Below are positions 9,123 to 18,500 of a stretch of 64,000 nt of DNA, one piece after another. A model generated the notes under the pieces. The model had not been told where the DNA came from. It did not search any database and was given only the letters and a program-made list of their open reading frames with translations. The position numbers were made by a program, and so were the translations under genes. This DNA is from an uncultured Bacteroidota bacterium. GTDB lineage: Bacteria; Bacteroidota; Bacteroidia; Bacteroidales; VadinHA17. The DNA lies in NCBI GenBank assembly GCA_903824785.1, contig CAIJYD010000097.1, positions 1 to 64,000 of the forward strand, given 5' to 3'. Numbering within the stretch: position 1 is the stretch's first letter; each line of letters starts with the position of its first letter.

Positions 9123-9166
9123 CAATCAATAATATTCTCAAAAAAATTGATCATGAGATTCCTCGC
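9123..9166 (+). repeat. Fragment of MITE-like repeat
   Basis: About 44 bp resembling the left end of the repeat at 37298-37341: both run from an AATCA...ATAAT...CTC stretch through a GATTATGAG/GATCATGAG core to ATTCCTCGC. Identity is around 80 percent by eye with a small gap. The right part of the element is missing here. Confidence 0.55.
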
Positions 9167-9250
9167 CAATGATTAATGGAAATATTTTATAACTTATATA
9201 TTATCAGAAACTTATAAGTTATATATTAGAATCTTACATAATATATTTAA

Positions 9251-9334
9251 AGCCACAGAGTGGCTGAATATGAATAAACACCGGTGAAACCGGTGGTAGT
9301 TGACTACCCGATAAAAACCTAGCCCTGAAAGGGC
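9251..9334. repeat. Block of four consecutive short hairpins
   Basis: Four perfect inverted repeats follow one another in 84 bp: AGCCAC-AGA-GTGGCT (9251-9265), CACCGG-TGAAA-CCGGTG (9279-9295), GGTAG-TTGA-CTACC (9295-9308) and GCCCT-GAA-AGGGC (9322-9334). All have loops of 3-5 nt. The last one resembles a hairpin I have often seen in intergenic repeats of Bacteroidota. Whether it folds as RNA or marks an old transposition event is unknown. Confidence 0.65.
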
Positions 9335-9400
9335 GTTATACTTTTGAAATGGAAAAGAAGTTTTTCCCTGACTTTTATATAGCTCCGTTGGAATAAAGAT

Positions 9401-9428
9401 AAAGACCTTACTTTTACATAAGGTCTTT
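9401..9428. terminator. Terminator-like hairpin overlapping the mqo stop codon
   Basis: A perfect 10-bp stem, AAAGACCTTA (9401-9410) with TAAGGTCTTT (9419-9428), and an 8-nt loop. Read on the plus strand it ends in a run of T residues (TTTTTC), suiting transcripts coming from the permease. On the minus strand it covers the last codons and stop of mqo and is followed by a looser T-rich stretch. Confidence 0.65.
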
Positions 9429-10748
9429 TTCGAATGCCTCTTTATTGAATTTATATCTGTTATCCAGAAACTTAATTATCTCAGAGGTATCTGAATATGC
9501 ATTTCCCAGACAGGTTGAAGCGCCCGGTGACGGAGTTATGTTAAAAATGATCTTGTCACCTGCCAGTTTTGCTTCTCCCATTTCAAGTTTGCGGGTAGTA
9601 TTATTCACAATCTGGGGCCTTGTTCCACCTATTCCCTTGGCATATTTGAGCTCACTCACCTTTATTGAAGGGACAATCATCCGGATCTGTCTGACAAATA
9701 ACAGCTTGCCGATAAAAGGAAGATCATAGAGAAAATTTACAACAATATACCCGAACAGAACCTTGTCGAAAATTATTTTGAATAAACTTATTATCGGGCT
9801 TAACCCTAATCCAAATGTTTTCCAGTATTCCAGGAATGTTGAACTGTTATGTCTTTCTAACTGAAAAATGGGTTTTGCTGTGGGTCCGAATCTTGTAATA
9901 TTCTCATTATGAACCTCAGGATCACCATGTATTGCAGCAAAAGGAAGTTTTGCAACCTGTATGGTATATACCTTGCCATTGAGAACCTTTGGTGCAGTAT
10001 AGAAACTACCTGCCATTGATAAAACCGATAGATCCATACCATAACCAAGTGATTTTGCAATCATAAGGCTATGACCACCTGCAGTTATAGCAACCACGGT
10101 TGCCTTGATTTCTCCATTATTGGTTTTAACAATATAGCAATCTTTACCTTTTGATATTTTCAGAAGTTTTGTATTGAGCTGAATATTTATATCAGGTTTT
10201 TCAATTTTAGCATTATCCACAAATGAATGGGAAAGTCTTTTGAAATCAACGGTATAACCATCTTCAGTTAATAAAGCAAGTATCTCCTGATCAGGATCTC
10301 TTCCTTCAACAACCCGTGGTTCGATTTTTCCTATTTCGTCCCTTGAGATCATTTTCAGATTAGGAAACAACTTACTGAATGATAAGAACCTTTTACTCAG
10401 CTCCTCTGACTGATTTTTGCCAACCGCAAGAACCATCTTGGAGTATTTACTGAACAGTTTGGTATCAATATTTTCCAGTTTTTCCTTTTCAAGATACTTC
10501 ATTACCATATCAGACATAAGCTTTACGCTTTTTGCCTTTTCGAAAGTGTAATTGGTTTCAATATCGCCGAAATGGAGTGTCTGACTATTTTTGGTGGAAG
10601 CTGAGTTTACAAGTCCGAAATCTGAGTACTTCTCTATTAATCCAATACTCTTAATATCGGTATATTTGCTTAGTGTGTAAAGCAGCGCTGTTCCCACAAC
10701 GCCGCCGCCTACAATAAGAACATCATAATTAATTTCAGTATCACTCAT
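9414..10748 (-). CDS. mqo: Malate:quinone oxidoreductase-like FAD enzyme
   Basis: A 444-residue FAD-dependent oxidoreductase. The start at 10748 lies just ahead of the dinucleotide-binding motif (VGGGVVG, residues 14-20) and 4 bp after the citrate synthase stop; the frame stays open upstream, but that part lies inside the citrate synthase gene. The C-terminal TPSPGASTCLGNA segment is the Mqo-type flavin-contacting motif. Mqo oxidises malate to oxaloacetate at the membrane, passing electrons to quinone. It is somewhat shorter than the ~490-residue proteobacterial enzymes, and related 2-hydroxyglutarate oxidases share the fold. Operon position after citrate synthase, which consumes oxaloacetate, favours Mqo. 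The last codons are overlapped by a hairpin. Confidence 0.75.
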   Translation of the reverse strand: MSDTEINYDVLIVGGGVVGTALLYTLSKYTDIKSIGLIEKYSDFGLVNSASTKNSQTLHFGDIETNYTFEKAKSVKLMSDMVMKYLEKEKLENIDTKLFSKYSKMVLAVGKNQSEELSKRFLSFSKLFPNLKMISRDEIGKIEPRVVEGRDPDQEILALLTEDGYTVDFKRLSHSFVDNAKIEKPDINIQLNTKLLKISKGKDCYIVKTNNGEIKATVVAITAGGHSLMIAKSLGYGMDLSVLSMAGSFYTAPKVLNGKVYTIQVAKLPFAAIHGDPEVHNENITRFGPTAKPIFQLERHNSSTFLEYWKTFGLGLSPIISLFKIIFDKVLFGYIVVNFLYDLPFIGKLLFVRQIRMIVPSIKVSELKYAKGIGGTRPQIVNNTTRKLEMGEAKLAGDKIIFNITPSPGASTCLGNAYSDTSEIIKFLDNRYKFNKEAFEKDLM

Positions 10749-10752
10749 ATAA

Positions 10753-12120
10753 TCAATTGGATAACCGTTCAGCAATTGGAATGTATTCGCGATTACCATA
10801 AACATATTTAAATGCCGGTCTGATAATCCGTTTAGCAGAAAAAGTAAGTTCTTCAATACGGTGAGCTGTCCATCCTGAAACTCTTGCAAGTGCAAAAAGT
10901 GGCGTATATAACTCTTTTGGAATTCCGATGCAGGAATAAACAAAGCCTGAGTAATAATCTACATTTATACAAACCACTTTTGTTGATTTCTCACCTTTAA
11001 AAACTCTGAAAACTTCAGGAGTAAGTCTTTCAACCAGAGCATAAAGTTCAAACTCTTCAAGACGACTCTTTTCTATGGCAAGCTCCCTTGCTTTCTCTTT
11101 CAAAAGTGAAGCTCTAGGATCAGAAATAGTATAAACAGGATGCCCTATTCCATATATTTTCCCTGAGTTATCATTGGCTTTTTTATTTAAAACTTTCAAA
11201 AGATACTCTTCAACCTCCTGCTCACTACTCCAGTTCTTAACCTGCTTTTTCATATCTTCCATCATCTCCAGAACTTTCAGATTGGCGCCTCCGTGCAATG
11301 GCCCTTTAAGAGAACCGATTGCAGAAGTAACTGCGGAATAAATATCTGTTTCAGTTGAGCTGGTTACTCTCATTGTAAATGTTGAGTTATTACCTCCGCC
11401 ATGTTCAGCATGAAGCACAAGTGCAAGGTCAAGAAGGTCAGATTCCAGTTTGGTATAAGCAGCACAATCGCCTCTTATCAGATAAAGAAAATTCTCTGCA
11501 GTACTCAGGTTTGCCTGAGGATGACGAATGGATAATGTTTTTCCCTGATAAGCATGCTTTAAAGCCTGATATGAATAAGCAATAATTGAAGGAAATTTGG
11601 CAATAAGATTTAATGTCTGCCTGATCATATTGTCAAGAGCAATATCATCCGGATTCTTATCAAGAGTATATAAACCCAGAACAGATCTGGCAAGCATGTT
11701 AAGAACATCTTTACCCTTGAGCGATAATATCATATCTTTTACAAAATGATCGGGTAAAGAACGGAGCGCTGACATATGAGCTGTAAACTCATCCAGTTCA
11801 GCCTTGTTAGGAAGATGACCTACTAATAATAAATAAACAGTTTCATCAAAACCATGCCTGTCATCTTTCTGAAAACCAGCTGTAATATTCTCTATATCAA
11901 TACCACGGTAAAGCAACCTGCCGGGAATAGCAACAACTTTACCATCTTCCTTTTTATAACCCATTACTTCGCCGATATTGGTCAGCCCTACCAATACCCC
12001 TGTACCATCTGAGTTTCGAAGTCCGCGTTTAACGTCAAATTTCTCAAATAACTCATTATCAATCTGGCAAGATTTCTTTACCGATTCCTCTAAAGTAGAA
12101 AAGAATTGTTTGTCTTTCAT
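10753..12120 (-). CDS. gltA: Citrate synthase
   Basis: A 455-residue citrate synthase joining oxaloacetate and acetyl-CoA. The catalytic triad is visible: His276 in GPLHGGAN, His327 in GIGHPVY and Asp388 in NVDYYSGFVY. His240 in LHAEHGGG is also conserved. The N-terminal ~45 residues before the core are typical of the longer type found in Bacteroidota; a 2-methylcitrate synthase activity cannot be excluded from sequence. It is 18 bp downstream of icd and 4 bp upstream of mqo, within a run that goes from malate to 2-oxoglutarate. Confidence 0.92.
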   Translation of the reverse strand: MKDKQFFSTLEESVKKSCQIDNELFEKFDVKRGLRNSDGTGVLVGLTNIGEVMGYKKEDGKVVAIPGRLLYRGIDIENITAGFQKDDRHGFDETVYLLLVGHLPNKAELDEFTAHMSALRSLPDHFVKDMILSLKGKDVLNMLARSVLGLYTLDKNPDDIALDNMIRQTLNLIAKFPSIIAYSYQALKHAYQGKTLSIRHPQANLSTAENFLYLIRGDCAAYTKLESDLLDLALVLHAEHGGGNNSTFTMRVTSSTETDIYSAVTSAIGSLKGPLHGGANLKVLEMMEDMKKQVKNWSSEQEVEEYLLKVLNKKANDNSGKIYGIGHPVYTISDPRASLLKEKARELAIEKSRLEEFELYALVERLTPEVFRVFKGEKSTKVVCINVDYYSGFVYSCIGIPKELYTPLFALARVSGWTAHRIEELTFSAKRIIRPAFKYVYGNREYIPIAERLSN

Positions 12121-12138
12121 AACGATTATTTTTTATAA

Positions 12139-13413
12139 TTATGGATTTTGAATGCTCGAGATTATTGAATCTGCAAATTCAGATGTTTTTAATAATGTTC
12201 CATTTTCCATCAAACGATGAAAATCATAAGTTACTTTTTTGCGTTGAATGCTAAGTTCCAGTCCGGCATAAATACTATCGGCAACTTTGTCCCATCCCAT
12301 ATAATCAAACATAAGTGCACCGGAGAGGATTACAGAACCCGGATTGACTTTATCCTGGTCAGCATATTTGGGAGCGGTGCCATGTGTTGCTTCAAATATT
12401 GCATGGCCTGTCTCATAATTAATATTCGCACCAGGGGCAATTCCGATTCCGCCAACGATAGCAGCAAGAGCATCAGAAATATAATCTCCGTTCAGATTTA
12501 ATGTTGCTATTACAGAATATTCAGCCGGCCGGGTAAGAATCTGTTGAAGGAAAGCATCAGCTATCACATCTTTAATGATCACCTTACCTTCAGCTTCAGC
12601 CTGTTTCAGCATATCGTCAGCAATATCTGCACCCTGTTTTTCAGAGATACGTTTATGCTGCATCCATGTAAATACTTTATCTCCAAATTCTCTTTCAGCC
12701 AAAGCATAACCCCATTTCATGAATGATCCCTCGGTAAACTTCATGATATTCCCTTTATGTACAAGTGTTACTGATGGCAATTTCTTATTAATTGCATATT
12801 TTACGGCCTGTCGTATAAGCCGTTCACTTCCTTCCAGGGAAACAGGTTTTATGCCTATCGAAGAGGTTAAAGGAAACCGTATTGATTTTACACCCATCTC
12901 ATCAATCAGAAATCGTCTTATTTTTTCAGTTTCAGGCTTACCGTTCATGAATTCGATACCTGCATAGATATCTTCAGTATTCTCCCTGAAAATATGCATA
13001 TTAACTTTCTCAGGCTGTTTAACAGGACTGGGAACACCCTTGAAATAACGTACAGGCCTGTAACAGGTATAAAGATCGAGAACCTGGCGCAAGGCAACAT
13101 TTAATGAACGCATTCCTTCACCTATTGGGGTAGTCAGCGGCCCTTTTATGCCTACAAGATACTCTCTGAAATCGGCCAGAGTCTCTTCAGGTAACCAGTT
13201 ACCAGTCTTTTTAAAGGCTTTTTCGCCTGCAAGGACCTCTTTCCATGCTACTTTTCTTTTCCCGTTATACACTTTATTAACTGCAGCATCAAAAACACGG
13301 ACTGATGCTCTCCAGATGTCGGGTCCGATTCCGTCTCCTTCAATAAAAGGTATAATAGGATTCTCCGGAACAATTAGTTTACCATCGGCTAATTTGATTT
13401 TTTCAGGTATCAT
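12139..13413 (-). CDS. icd: NADP-dependent isocitrate dehydrogenase
   Basis: A 424-residue dehydrogenase close in layout to E. coli Icd, converting isocitrate to 2-oxoglutarate. The substrate loop RSLNVALRQ is present, including the serine that is phosphorylated in E. coli, as are [14 protein letters not shown] and [13 protein letters not shown]. The NADP-selecting residues of the E. coli enzyme are all matched: Lys and Tyr in TAPKYA, Val in DKVNPGS, and Tyr and Arg in [13 protein letters not shown] production for biosynthesis fits the linked proline genes. It lies 46 bp downstream of the aconitase gene. No AceK-type kinase is in the window. Confidence 0.93.
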   Translation of the reverse strand: MIPEKIKLADGKLIVPENPIIPFIEGDGIGPDIWRASVRVFDAAVNKVYNGKRKVAWKEVLAGEKAFKKTGNWLPEETLADFREYLVGIKGPLTTPIGEGMRSLNVALRQVLDLYTCYRPVRYFKGVPSPVKQPEKVNMHIFRENTEDIYAGIEFMNGKPETEKIRRFLIDEMGVKSIRFPLTSSIGIKPVSLEGSERLIRQAVKYAINKKLPSVTLVHKGNIMKFTEGSFMKWGYALAEREFGDKVFTWMQHKRISEKQGADIADDMLKQAEAEGKVIIKDVIADAFLQQILTRPAEYSVIATLNLNGDYISDALAAIVGGIGIAPGANINYETGHAIFEATHGTAPKYADQDKVNPGSVILSGALMFDYMGWDKVADSIYAGLELSIQRKKVTYDFHRLMENGTLLKTSEFADSIISSIQNP

Positions 13414-13459
13414 ATTTTATAATTGATTAATAGACAAGTATCATTATTATTTTTAGTAA

Positions 13460-15724
13460 TCAGCGGTTTGCTTTTCTTATGATATTCAAGGCACTGCCTG
13501 CTTTAAACCATTCAATCTGTGAATCATTATATGAATGGTTAGCCAGAAAAGTTTCAATTTCTCCGTTTGAATGATTCAGAATTATATTCAACTTGCTTCC
13601 TGTGGCAAATTTATCAAGACCGGTTATGTCTATTTTGTCATCCTGTTTTATTTTTTCATAATCTTCTTTATTCATGAAGGTCAATGTGAGCACCCCCTGT
13701 TTCTTCAGATTGGTTTCATGTATTCTGGCAAATGATTTAACCAGAACCACCTTTACTCCAAGAAACCTTGGCTCCATCGCCGCATGCTCCCTTGAAGATC
13801 CTTCACCGAAATTCTCCTCTCCCACTACTGCTGATCCGCTGCCTGAATCGCGATAAGCCCTGGCAACCGTTGGAACAGGCCCGTATTCTCCTGTGAGGTG
13901 GTTAATAACATTGTTGGTCTGTTCATTAAACGCATTAACAGCTCCAATCATATAATTTTCAGATATATTCTCCAGGTGCCCGCGGTATTTGAGCCAGTAT
14001 CCTGCCATTGAAATATGATCTGTTGTACATTTCCCTTTGGCTTTAATGAGTAATGGAAGGTTATGAAGATTATTGCCATCCCATTCCCTGAAAGGTGTAA
14101 GTAACTGAAGCCTGTCGGAGTCTGCTGCAATTTTAATCGCTTTCCTGTTACTGTTTTTATCCGGTTTCTGATATCCTTTTTCAGCAGAACCAAAACCTTT
14201 CGGCGGAAGATCAAAACCCTGAGGTTCAGCCAGACGCACCTCTTTACCTTTCGAGTTAATAAGGGTATCGGTTAAAGGATTAAATGTAAGTTTTCCTGAT
14301 ATGGCAATAGCTGTAACAATTTCGGGTGAGGCAACAAAGGCATTTGTATTTGGATTTCCGTCGGTTCGTTTTGAAAAGTTCCGGTTAAAAGAATGAATTA
14401 TCGAATTGCTCTTTTTTGCTTCTGCATCTTTTCGTGCCCATTGACCGATGCAGGGACCACAGGCATTTGCAAATACTTCACCTCCAATGTTTCTGAATAA
14501 TTCAAGGTATCCGTCACGTTCCGTAATGGATCTTATCTGCTCTGATCCCGGAGTTATCTTAAACTCAGACTTTGCAACAAGATTTTCTGCCAAAGCATTT
14601 TCCACAACTGAAGCTGCACGGGAGATATCTTCATACGATGAATTGGTACACGACCCGATAAGTCCTACCTCAATATCCAGTGGCCATCCGTTCTTTTCTG
14701 CCTCCTCTTTCATCCGTGAGATTGGAGTTGCAAGATCGGGAGTGAAGGGTCCGTTTATGTATGGTTCCAGTTCTGAGAGATTAATTTCAATAAACTGATC
14801 GTAATATTTCGCCGGATCAAGGACAACCTCTGGGTCAGGAATCAGGTGTTCCCTGCATTTGCCTGCAAGTTCAGCCACATCTTCTCTTCCCGTTGCTGAA
14901 AGGTAGGCTGCCATTGCATTATCGAACCCGAAAATGGAACAAGTTGCTCCTGTCTCAGCACCCATATTGCAAATAGTGGCTTTACCGGTACAGGAGAGAG
15001 ATTCTGCACCTTCACCAAAGTATTCAATTACAGATCCTGTTCCGCCTTTTACTGTAAGCAGTCCGGCTATCTTAAGAATAATATCTTTTGCGGAAGACCA
15101 TCCACTTAGCTTTCCTGTAAGTTTTATACCAATTACCCTGGGAAACTTCAGCTCCCAGCTCATTCCTGCCATTACATCAACAGCATCAGCACCTCCGACG
15201 CCAATTGCAACCATGCCAAGTCCTCCGGCATTTGGAGTATGAGAATCTGTTCCTATCATCATCCCTCCTGGGAAAGCATAATTCTCAAGCACTATCTGAT
15301 GTATAATACCTGCACCCGGCTTCCAGAAACCGATATCGTATTTATTGCAGGCTGAGCTTAAAAAATCATAAACCTCTTTGTTTGTTATTCCTGCTGATTT
15401 AAGATCGTCGTCAGCTCCGGTTTTTGCCAGAATAAGGTGATCGCAATGTACAGATGAAGGAACTGCGGTTTGCTCTTTTCCTGCCATCATAAACTGCATC
15501 ATTGCCATCTGTGCGGTAGCATCCTGCATTGCAACCCTGTCAGGTGCAAAATCGACATAATCAACACCCCTTTTAAATGAACCTGAGTTTCCTTTCTCAA
15601 ACAAATGGCTGTAGAGGATTTTCTCAGTTAAGGTTAAGGGATGTCCCAGAGTTTTTCGGATTTCAGAAATTCTGACCGGAAGTTCCCTGTAAAAAGTGTT
15701 TATCATTTCAAAGTCAAAAATCAT
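13460..15724 (-). CDS. Aconitate hydratase (mitochondrial type)
   Basis: A 754-residue aconitase interconverting citrate and isocitrate. The three 4Fe-4S ligands are Cys359 in GSCTNS and Cys422 and Cys425 in ACGPCIG. The N-terminal region has the substrate loops [12 protein letters not shown] and DHL, and the C-terminal swivel domain holds [17 protein letters not shown] with the catalytic serine and arginine. The length is that of the mitochondrial ACO2-like class rather than the ~900-residue AcnA or AcnB. The first methionine is used here; Met7 is an equally plausible start. It is 20 bp downstream of proA in the same orientation. Confidence 0.93.
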   Translation of the reverse strand: MIFDFEMINTFYRELPVRISEIRKTLGHPLTLTEKILYSHLFEKGNSGSFKRGVDYVDFAPDRVAMQDATAQMAMMQFMMAGKEQTAVPSSVHCDHLILAKTGADDDLKSAGITNKEVYDFLSSACNKYDIGFWKPGAGIIHQIVLENYAFPGGMMIGTDSHTPNAGGLGMVAIGVGGADAVDVMAGMSWELKFPRVIGIKLTGKLSGWSSAKDIILKIAGLLTVKGGTGSVIEYFGEGAESLSCTGKATICNMGAETGATCSIFGFDNAMAAYLSATGREDVAELAGKCREHLIPDPEVVLDPAKYYDQFIEINLSELEPYINGPFTPDLATPISRMKEEAEKNGWPLDIEVGLIGSCTNSSYEDISRAASVVENALAENLVAKSEFKITPGSEQIRSITERDGYLELFRNIGGEVFANACGPCIGQWARKDAEAKKSNSIIHSFNRNFSKRTDGNPNTNAFVASPEIVTAIAISGKLTFNPLTDTLINSKGKEVRLAEPQGFDLPPKGFGSAEKGYQKPDKNSNRKAIKIAADSDRLQLLTPFREWDGNNLHNLPLLIKAKGKCTTDHISMAGYWLKYRGHLENISENYMIGAVNAFNEQTNNVINHLTGEYGPVPTVARAYRDSGSGSAVVGEENFGEGSSREHAAMEPRFLGVKVVLVKSFARIHETNLKKQGVLTLTFMNKEDYEKIKQDDKIDITGLDKFATGSKLNIILNHSNGEIETFLANHSYNDSQIEWFKAGSALNIIRKANR

Positions 15725-15744
15725 ATTATAATCATTTTAAGTTT

Positions 15745-16992
15745 TCAGCGTCTGATCTGTCCGTTTCCTTCAATAATCCACTTGTAGGTTGTAAGGGCTT
15801 CCAGAGCCATTGGCCCTCTTGCATGTAACTTTTGCGTGGAAATTCCTATTTCAGCACCAAGCCCGAACTCAGCTCCGTCAGTAAATGCAGTTGAAGCATT
15901 TGAATAGACAGAGGAAGCATCAACTAACCTATAAAACAATTCAATACGTGAATTGTTTTCAGAAATAATTGCCTCACTATGCTTCGACCCATATTGGTTA
16001 ATATGCGATACGGCTTCATCAAATGTATCGACAGTTTTAACCGACATTTTATATGATAGAAACTCAGTTCCGAATGAGTCGTCGGTTGCTCTGATGAGCA
16101 GCTCTGAAGGATATTTCCCGTTTAAGGCAGAGTAAGATTTTTCATCGGCACAGATCACAACCTGTGAATCAGAACAAAGGCTGACAAGATAAGCAAGGTC
16201 ACCCAGGCGGTCTTCATGAACAATAAGGCAGTCGAGCGCATTACAAACACTCACTCTCCGGGTTTTGGCATTGTTAATAATAACTCTTCCTGCTTCCTTG
16301 TCGCCAAATTCATCAAAATAGGTATGGCAGATTCCGGCTCCGGTTTCAATAACCGGTATGGTAGCGTTCATGCGAACATAATCAATAAGATTTCTGCTTC
16401 CTCTTGGAATTATCAGATCAACATAATCGCGGGCATTCAGCAACTGTATTGTTTCATCCCTGCCGGCAGGAAGAAGAGCAATTATATTTGGGTCAACTCC
16501 ATTTTTCTCAAGAAGGTCTCGTATTACCTTTACAATAGCTGTATTTGAGTGGATTGCATCACTTCCTCCTTTAAGAACACATGCATTTCCTGATTTCAGA
16601 CAGAGAGAAAAAACATCAAATGTTACATTAGGACGTGCTTCATAAATAATGCCAATAACACCAAACGGAACAGACATCCTGGAAATCTTTAGTCCATTTG
16701 GTCTTATATTCTCCTGAAGAAGTCTGCCAACAGGACTTATCAATTCAGCTACATTCCTGATATCTGAAGCAATTGACTCAATTCGTTTGGCAGTAAGCAC
16801 TAAACGATCATATCTTGAATCAGCCTCATCCATCAACTGCAGATCCTTTTTATTTTCTGCAATGATATAATCTGAATTTTCAATAGCAGCAGCTGCAACC
16901 ATCAGGAGAAGATCATTAATTGTTCCTTCATCCAGAAGATTCAAGATCCGCCCGGCTTCTATCACTTTTTTGAATATGGGTGTACAATCCAT
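15745..16992 (-). CDS. proA: Glutamate-5-semialdehyde dehydrogenase
   Basis: A 415-residue member of the aldehyde dehydrogenase superfamily that reduces glutamyl-5-phosphate to glutamate-5-semialdehyde with NADPH. Family motifs include [28 protein letters not shown] and the catalytic cysteine in VSVCNALD. The C-terminal [30 protein letters not shown] is the standard ProA ending. It follows proB by 32 bp. proC, needed for the last step to proline, is not in the window. The cytoplasmic pathway starts from glutamate, which the downstream TCA genes supply through 2-oxoglutarate. Confidence 0.95.
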   Translation of the reverse strand: MDCTPIFKKVIEAGRILNLLDEGTINDLLLMVAAAAIENSDYIIAENKKDLQLMDEADSRYDRLVLTAKRIESIASDIRNVAELISPVGRLLQENIRPNGLKISRMSVPFGVIGIIYEARPNVTFDVFSLCLKSGNACVLKGGSDAIHSNTAIVKVIRDLLEKNGVDPNIIALLPAGRDETIQLLNARDYVDLIIPRGSRNLIDYVRMNATIPVIETGAGICHTYFDEFGDKEAGRVIINNAKTRRVSVCNALDCLIVHEDRLGDLAYLVSLCSDSQVVICADEKSYSALNGKYPSELLIRATDDSFGTEFLSYKMSVKTVDTFDEAVSHINQYGSKHSEAIISENNSRIELFYRLVDASSVYSNASTAFTDGAEFGLGAEIGISTQKLHARGPMALEALTTYKWIIEGNGQIRR

Positions 16993-17024
16993 AAAAACCT
17001 CTTATTGAAAATTCCTAATTATAC

Positions 17025-18137
17025 CTAAATAATATTTTTATTCTTCTCACTAATAACCAGATAGTTATAATGAATAAATGGTTTATTCACCTTTTCACCG
17101 GCATGTTGTTCAGCCTTCTTGGAATCGTACTGCGATTTCCCCAAACCAATGATACTCCCCTCTTCATCAATTATGCGGACAATATCCCCGCTTTTAAAAA
17201 ACCCGTCAACACGAAGAATCCCTATCATAAGCAGGCTGGTAGCCTTATCTCCAAGCAGAGCCTCGCGTGCACCGGCATTGATAATTACTGCCCCTTTCGC
17301 AAAAGTATCGGAATGGGCAAGCCATTTTTTAACACCTGTTTCCTTCTTCTTATTTGCAACAAAATGAGTATAAGGAACTTCCTTACCTTTTACAATATCT
17401 GTTATAATTGCGTCGCGGGTACCGTTGGCGATAAAAACATCTATTCCCTGAGCAGCTATTTTACGCGCTATGGAACATTTTGTCAGCATCCCGCCCCGGC
17501 CAAAACCCGACTTAATGGTTGAGATATATTTATCCAAATCTTCAGAATCCTCTTCTATCCTAGTAATGAGCTCTGTTCCTTCCTGCCCGGGAATACCTGT
17601 GTAAACCCCGTCTACATTTGAAAGTATAATAAGTGACTTGCAGTCCATCATTGATGAAATAAGTCCCGATAATTCATCATTATCAGTAAACATAAGTTCA
17701 TTTATAGAAACGGCATCATTCTCATTTACAATCGGGAGAACAGAATTTTCAAGCATTGCCAGAATGCAGTTCTTCATATTGAGATAATGCCTGCGGTCTC
17801 TGAAGCTCTCTTTCGTTGCAAGCAGCTGACCGGCCTGAATCCCATATTTGCCAAAAAGAAACTGATAACTCGACATTAGTTTCACCTGACCAATTGCTGC
17901 CCAGATCTGTTTTGCAGCTATAATATTTGTTTTTTTTGAAGGGGTAAACTCACTGCGACCCGCCGCTACTGCACCTGAGGTGATCAAAATAACTTCAGTC
18001 CCCTGCTTGTATAAAATAGCAACATCCTCTACGATTCTTAATATCCTCCCTTCGTTGAGCGATCCGTCCGGCTGGGTAATTACATTGCTCCCAACTTTAA
18101 TTGCAATTCTGTTAAATTCAGGGGCTGCTTTTTTCAA
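17025..18137 (-). CDS. proB: Glutamate 5-kinase with PUA domain
   Basis: A 370-residue ATP-dependent glutamate 5-kinase, first enzyme of proline synthesis. The amino acid kinase domain (1 to ~260) opens with IAIKVGSNVIT and holds ITSGAVAAGR, VNENDAVS and DNDELSGLIS. A C-terminal PUA domain (about 275-355) begins GAVIINAGAREALLG. The full-length two-domain form is typical of feedback-inhibited ProB. It heads the six-gene minus-strand run; the upstream 363 bp separate it from a divergent gene. Confidence 0.95.
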   Translation of the reverse strand: MKKAAPEFNRIAIKVGSNVITQPDGSLNEGRILRIVEDVAILYKQGTEVILITSGAVAAGRSEFTPSKKTNIIAAKQIWAAIGQVKLMSSYQFLFGKYGIQAGQLLATKESFRDRRHYLNMKNCILAMLENSVLPIVNENDAVSINELMFTDNDELSGLISSMMDCKSLIILSNVDGVYTGIPGQEGTELITRIEEDSEDLDKYISTIKSGFGRGGMLTKCSIARKIAAQGIDVFIANGTRDAIITDIVKGKEVPYTHFVANKKKETGVKKWLAHSDTFAKGAVIINAGAREALLGDKATSLLMIGILRVDGFFKSGDIVRIIDEEGSIIGLGKSQYDSKKAEQHAGEKVNKPFIHYNYLVISEKNKNII

Positions 18138-18500
18138 ATTATTATCAATTATTACTTATATTATCTAATTTGCCGCAAAATTAATAGAAATAGTGAATAC
18201 ATTATAGTTAAATTGAATATTTAAGCATATTTATTTAATCTCAAAAAATCATTAGTATTAACAGTATCTTAATGAATAACAGCACGTTCGGATACTTTCG
18301 GCAAGATATAACAGTTGCAAAACAGAATTCAAAAACGTGACAATTATCATATTTTGTAATATTTTCTTAGTTTGGTCCCATTCATTAGAAAACCGGAGTG
18401 CTTTTAAAATATTACCAGCAGACACAGGTGAAAATCTTTGACTAACTTCGTAACTTATCATTTTTCTGAAATAATATTCATCTGATTAATAAAAAATACA
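18138..18500. other. Divergent intergenic region
   Basis: The 363 bp between proB and the divergent secreted protein are AT-rich and contain no convincing gene. TAACTTCG at 18443-18450 is one mismatch from the TAnnTTTG box and may serve the plus-strand gene starting at 18501. The proB side shows a TTTTGCGGCAAATTA stretch on the minus strand but no clear promoter pair. Confidence 0.4.

Larger units (their letters stand above)
9066..9413. other. Intergenic region between convergent transcripts, made mostly of repeats
   Basis: The 348 bp between the permease and mqo hold no gene. They contain a fragment of the MITE-like repeat (9123-9166), an AT-rich segment, a block of four small hairpins (9251-9334) and the left arm of a terminator-like hairpin (from 9401). 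Debris of this kind is common between convergent transcripts in Bacteroidota. Confidence 0.6.

Noticed and set aside
10749-10943. N-terminal extension of mqo into the citrate synthase gene
   Set aside because: It is antisense-free overlap in another frame of gltA; the flavin motif starts right after the methionine at 10748.
18258-18461. 67-residue minus-strand open frame in the proB leader
   Set aside because: No signal, no family resemblance and base composition like the non-coding surroundings.
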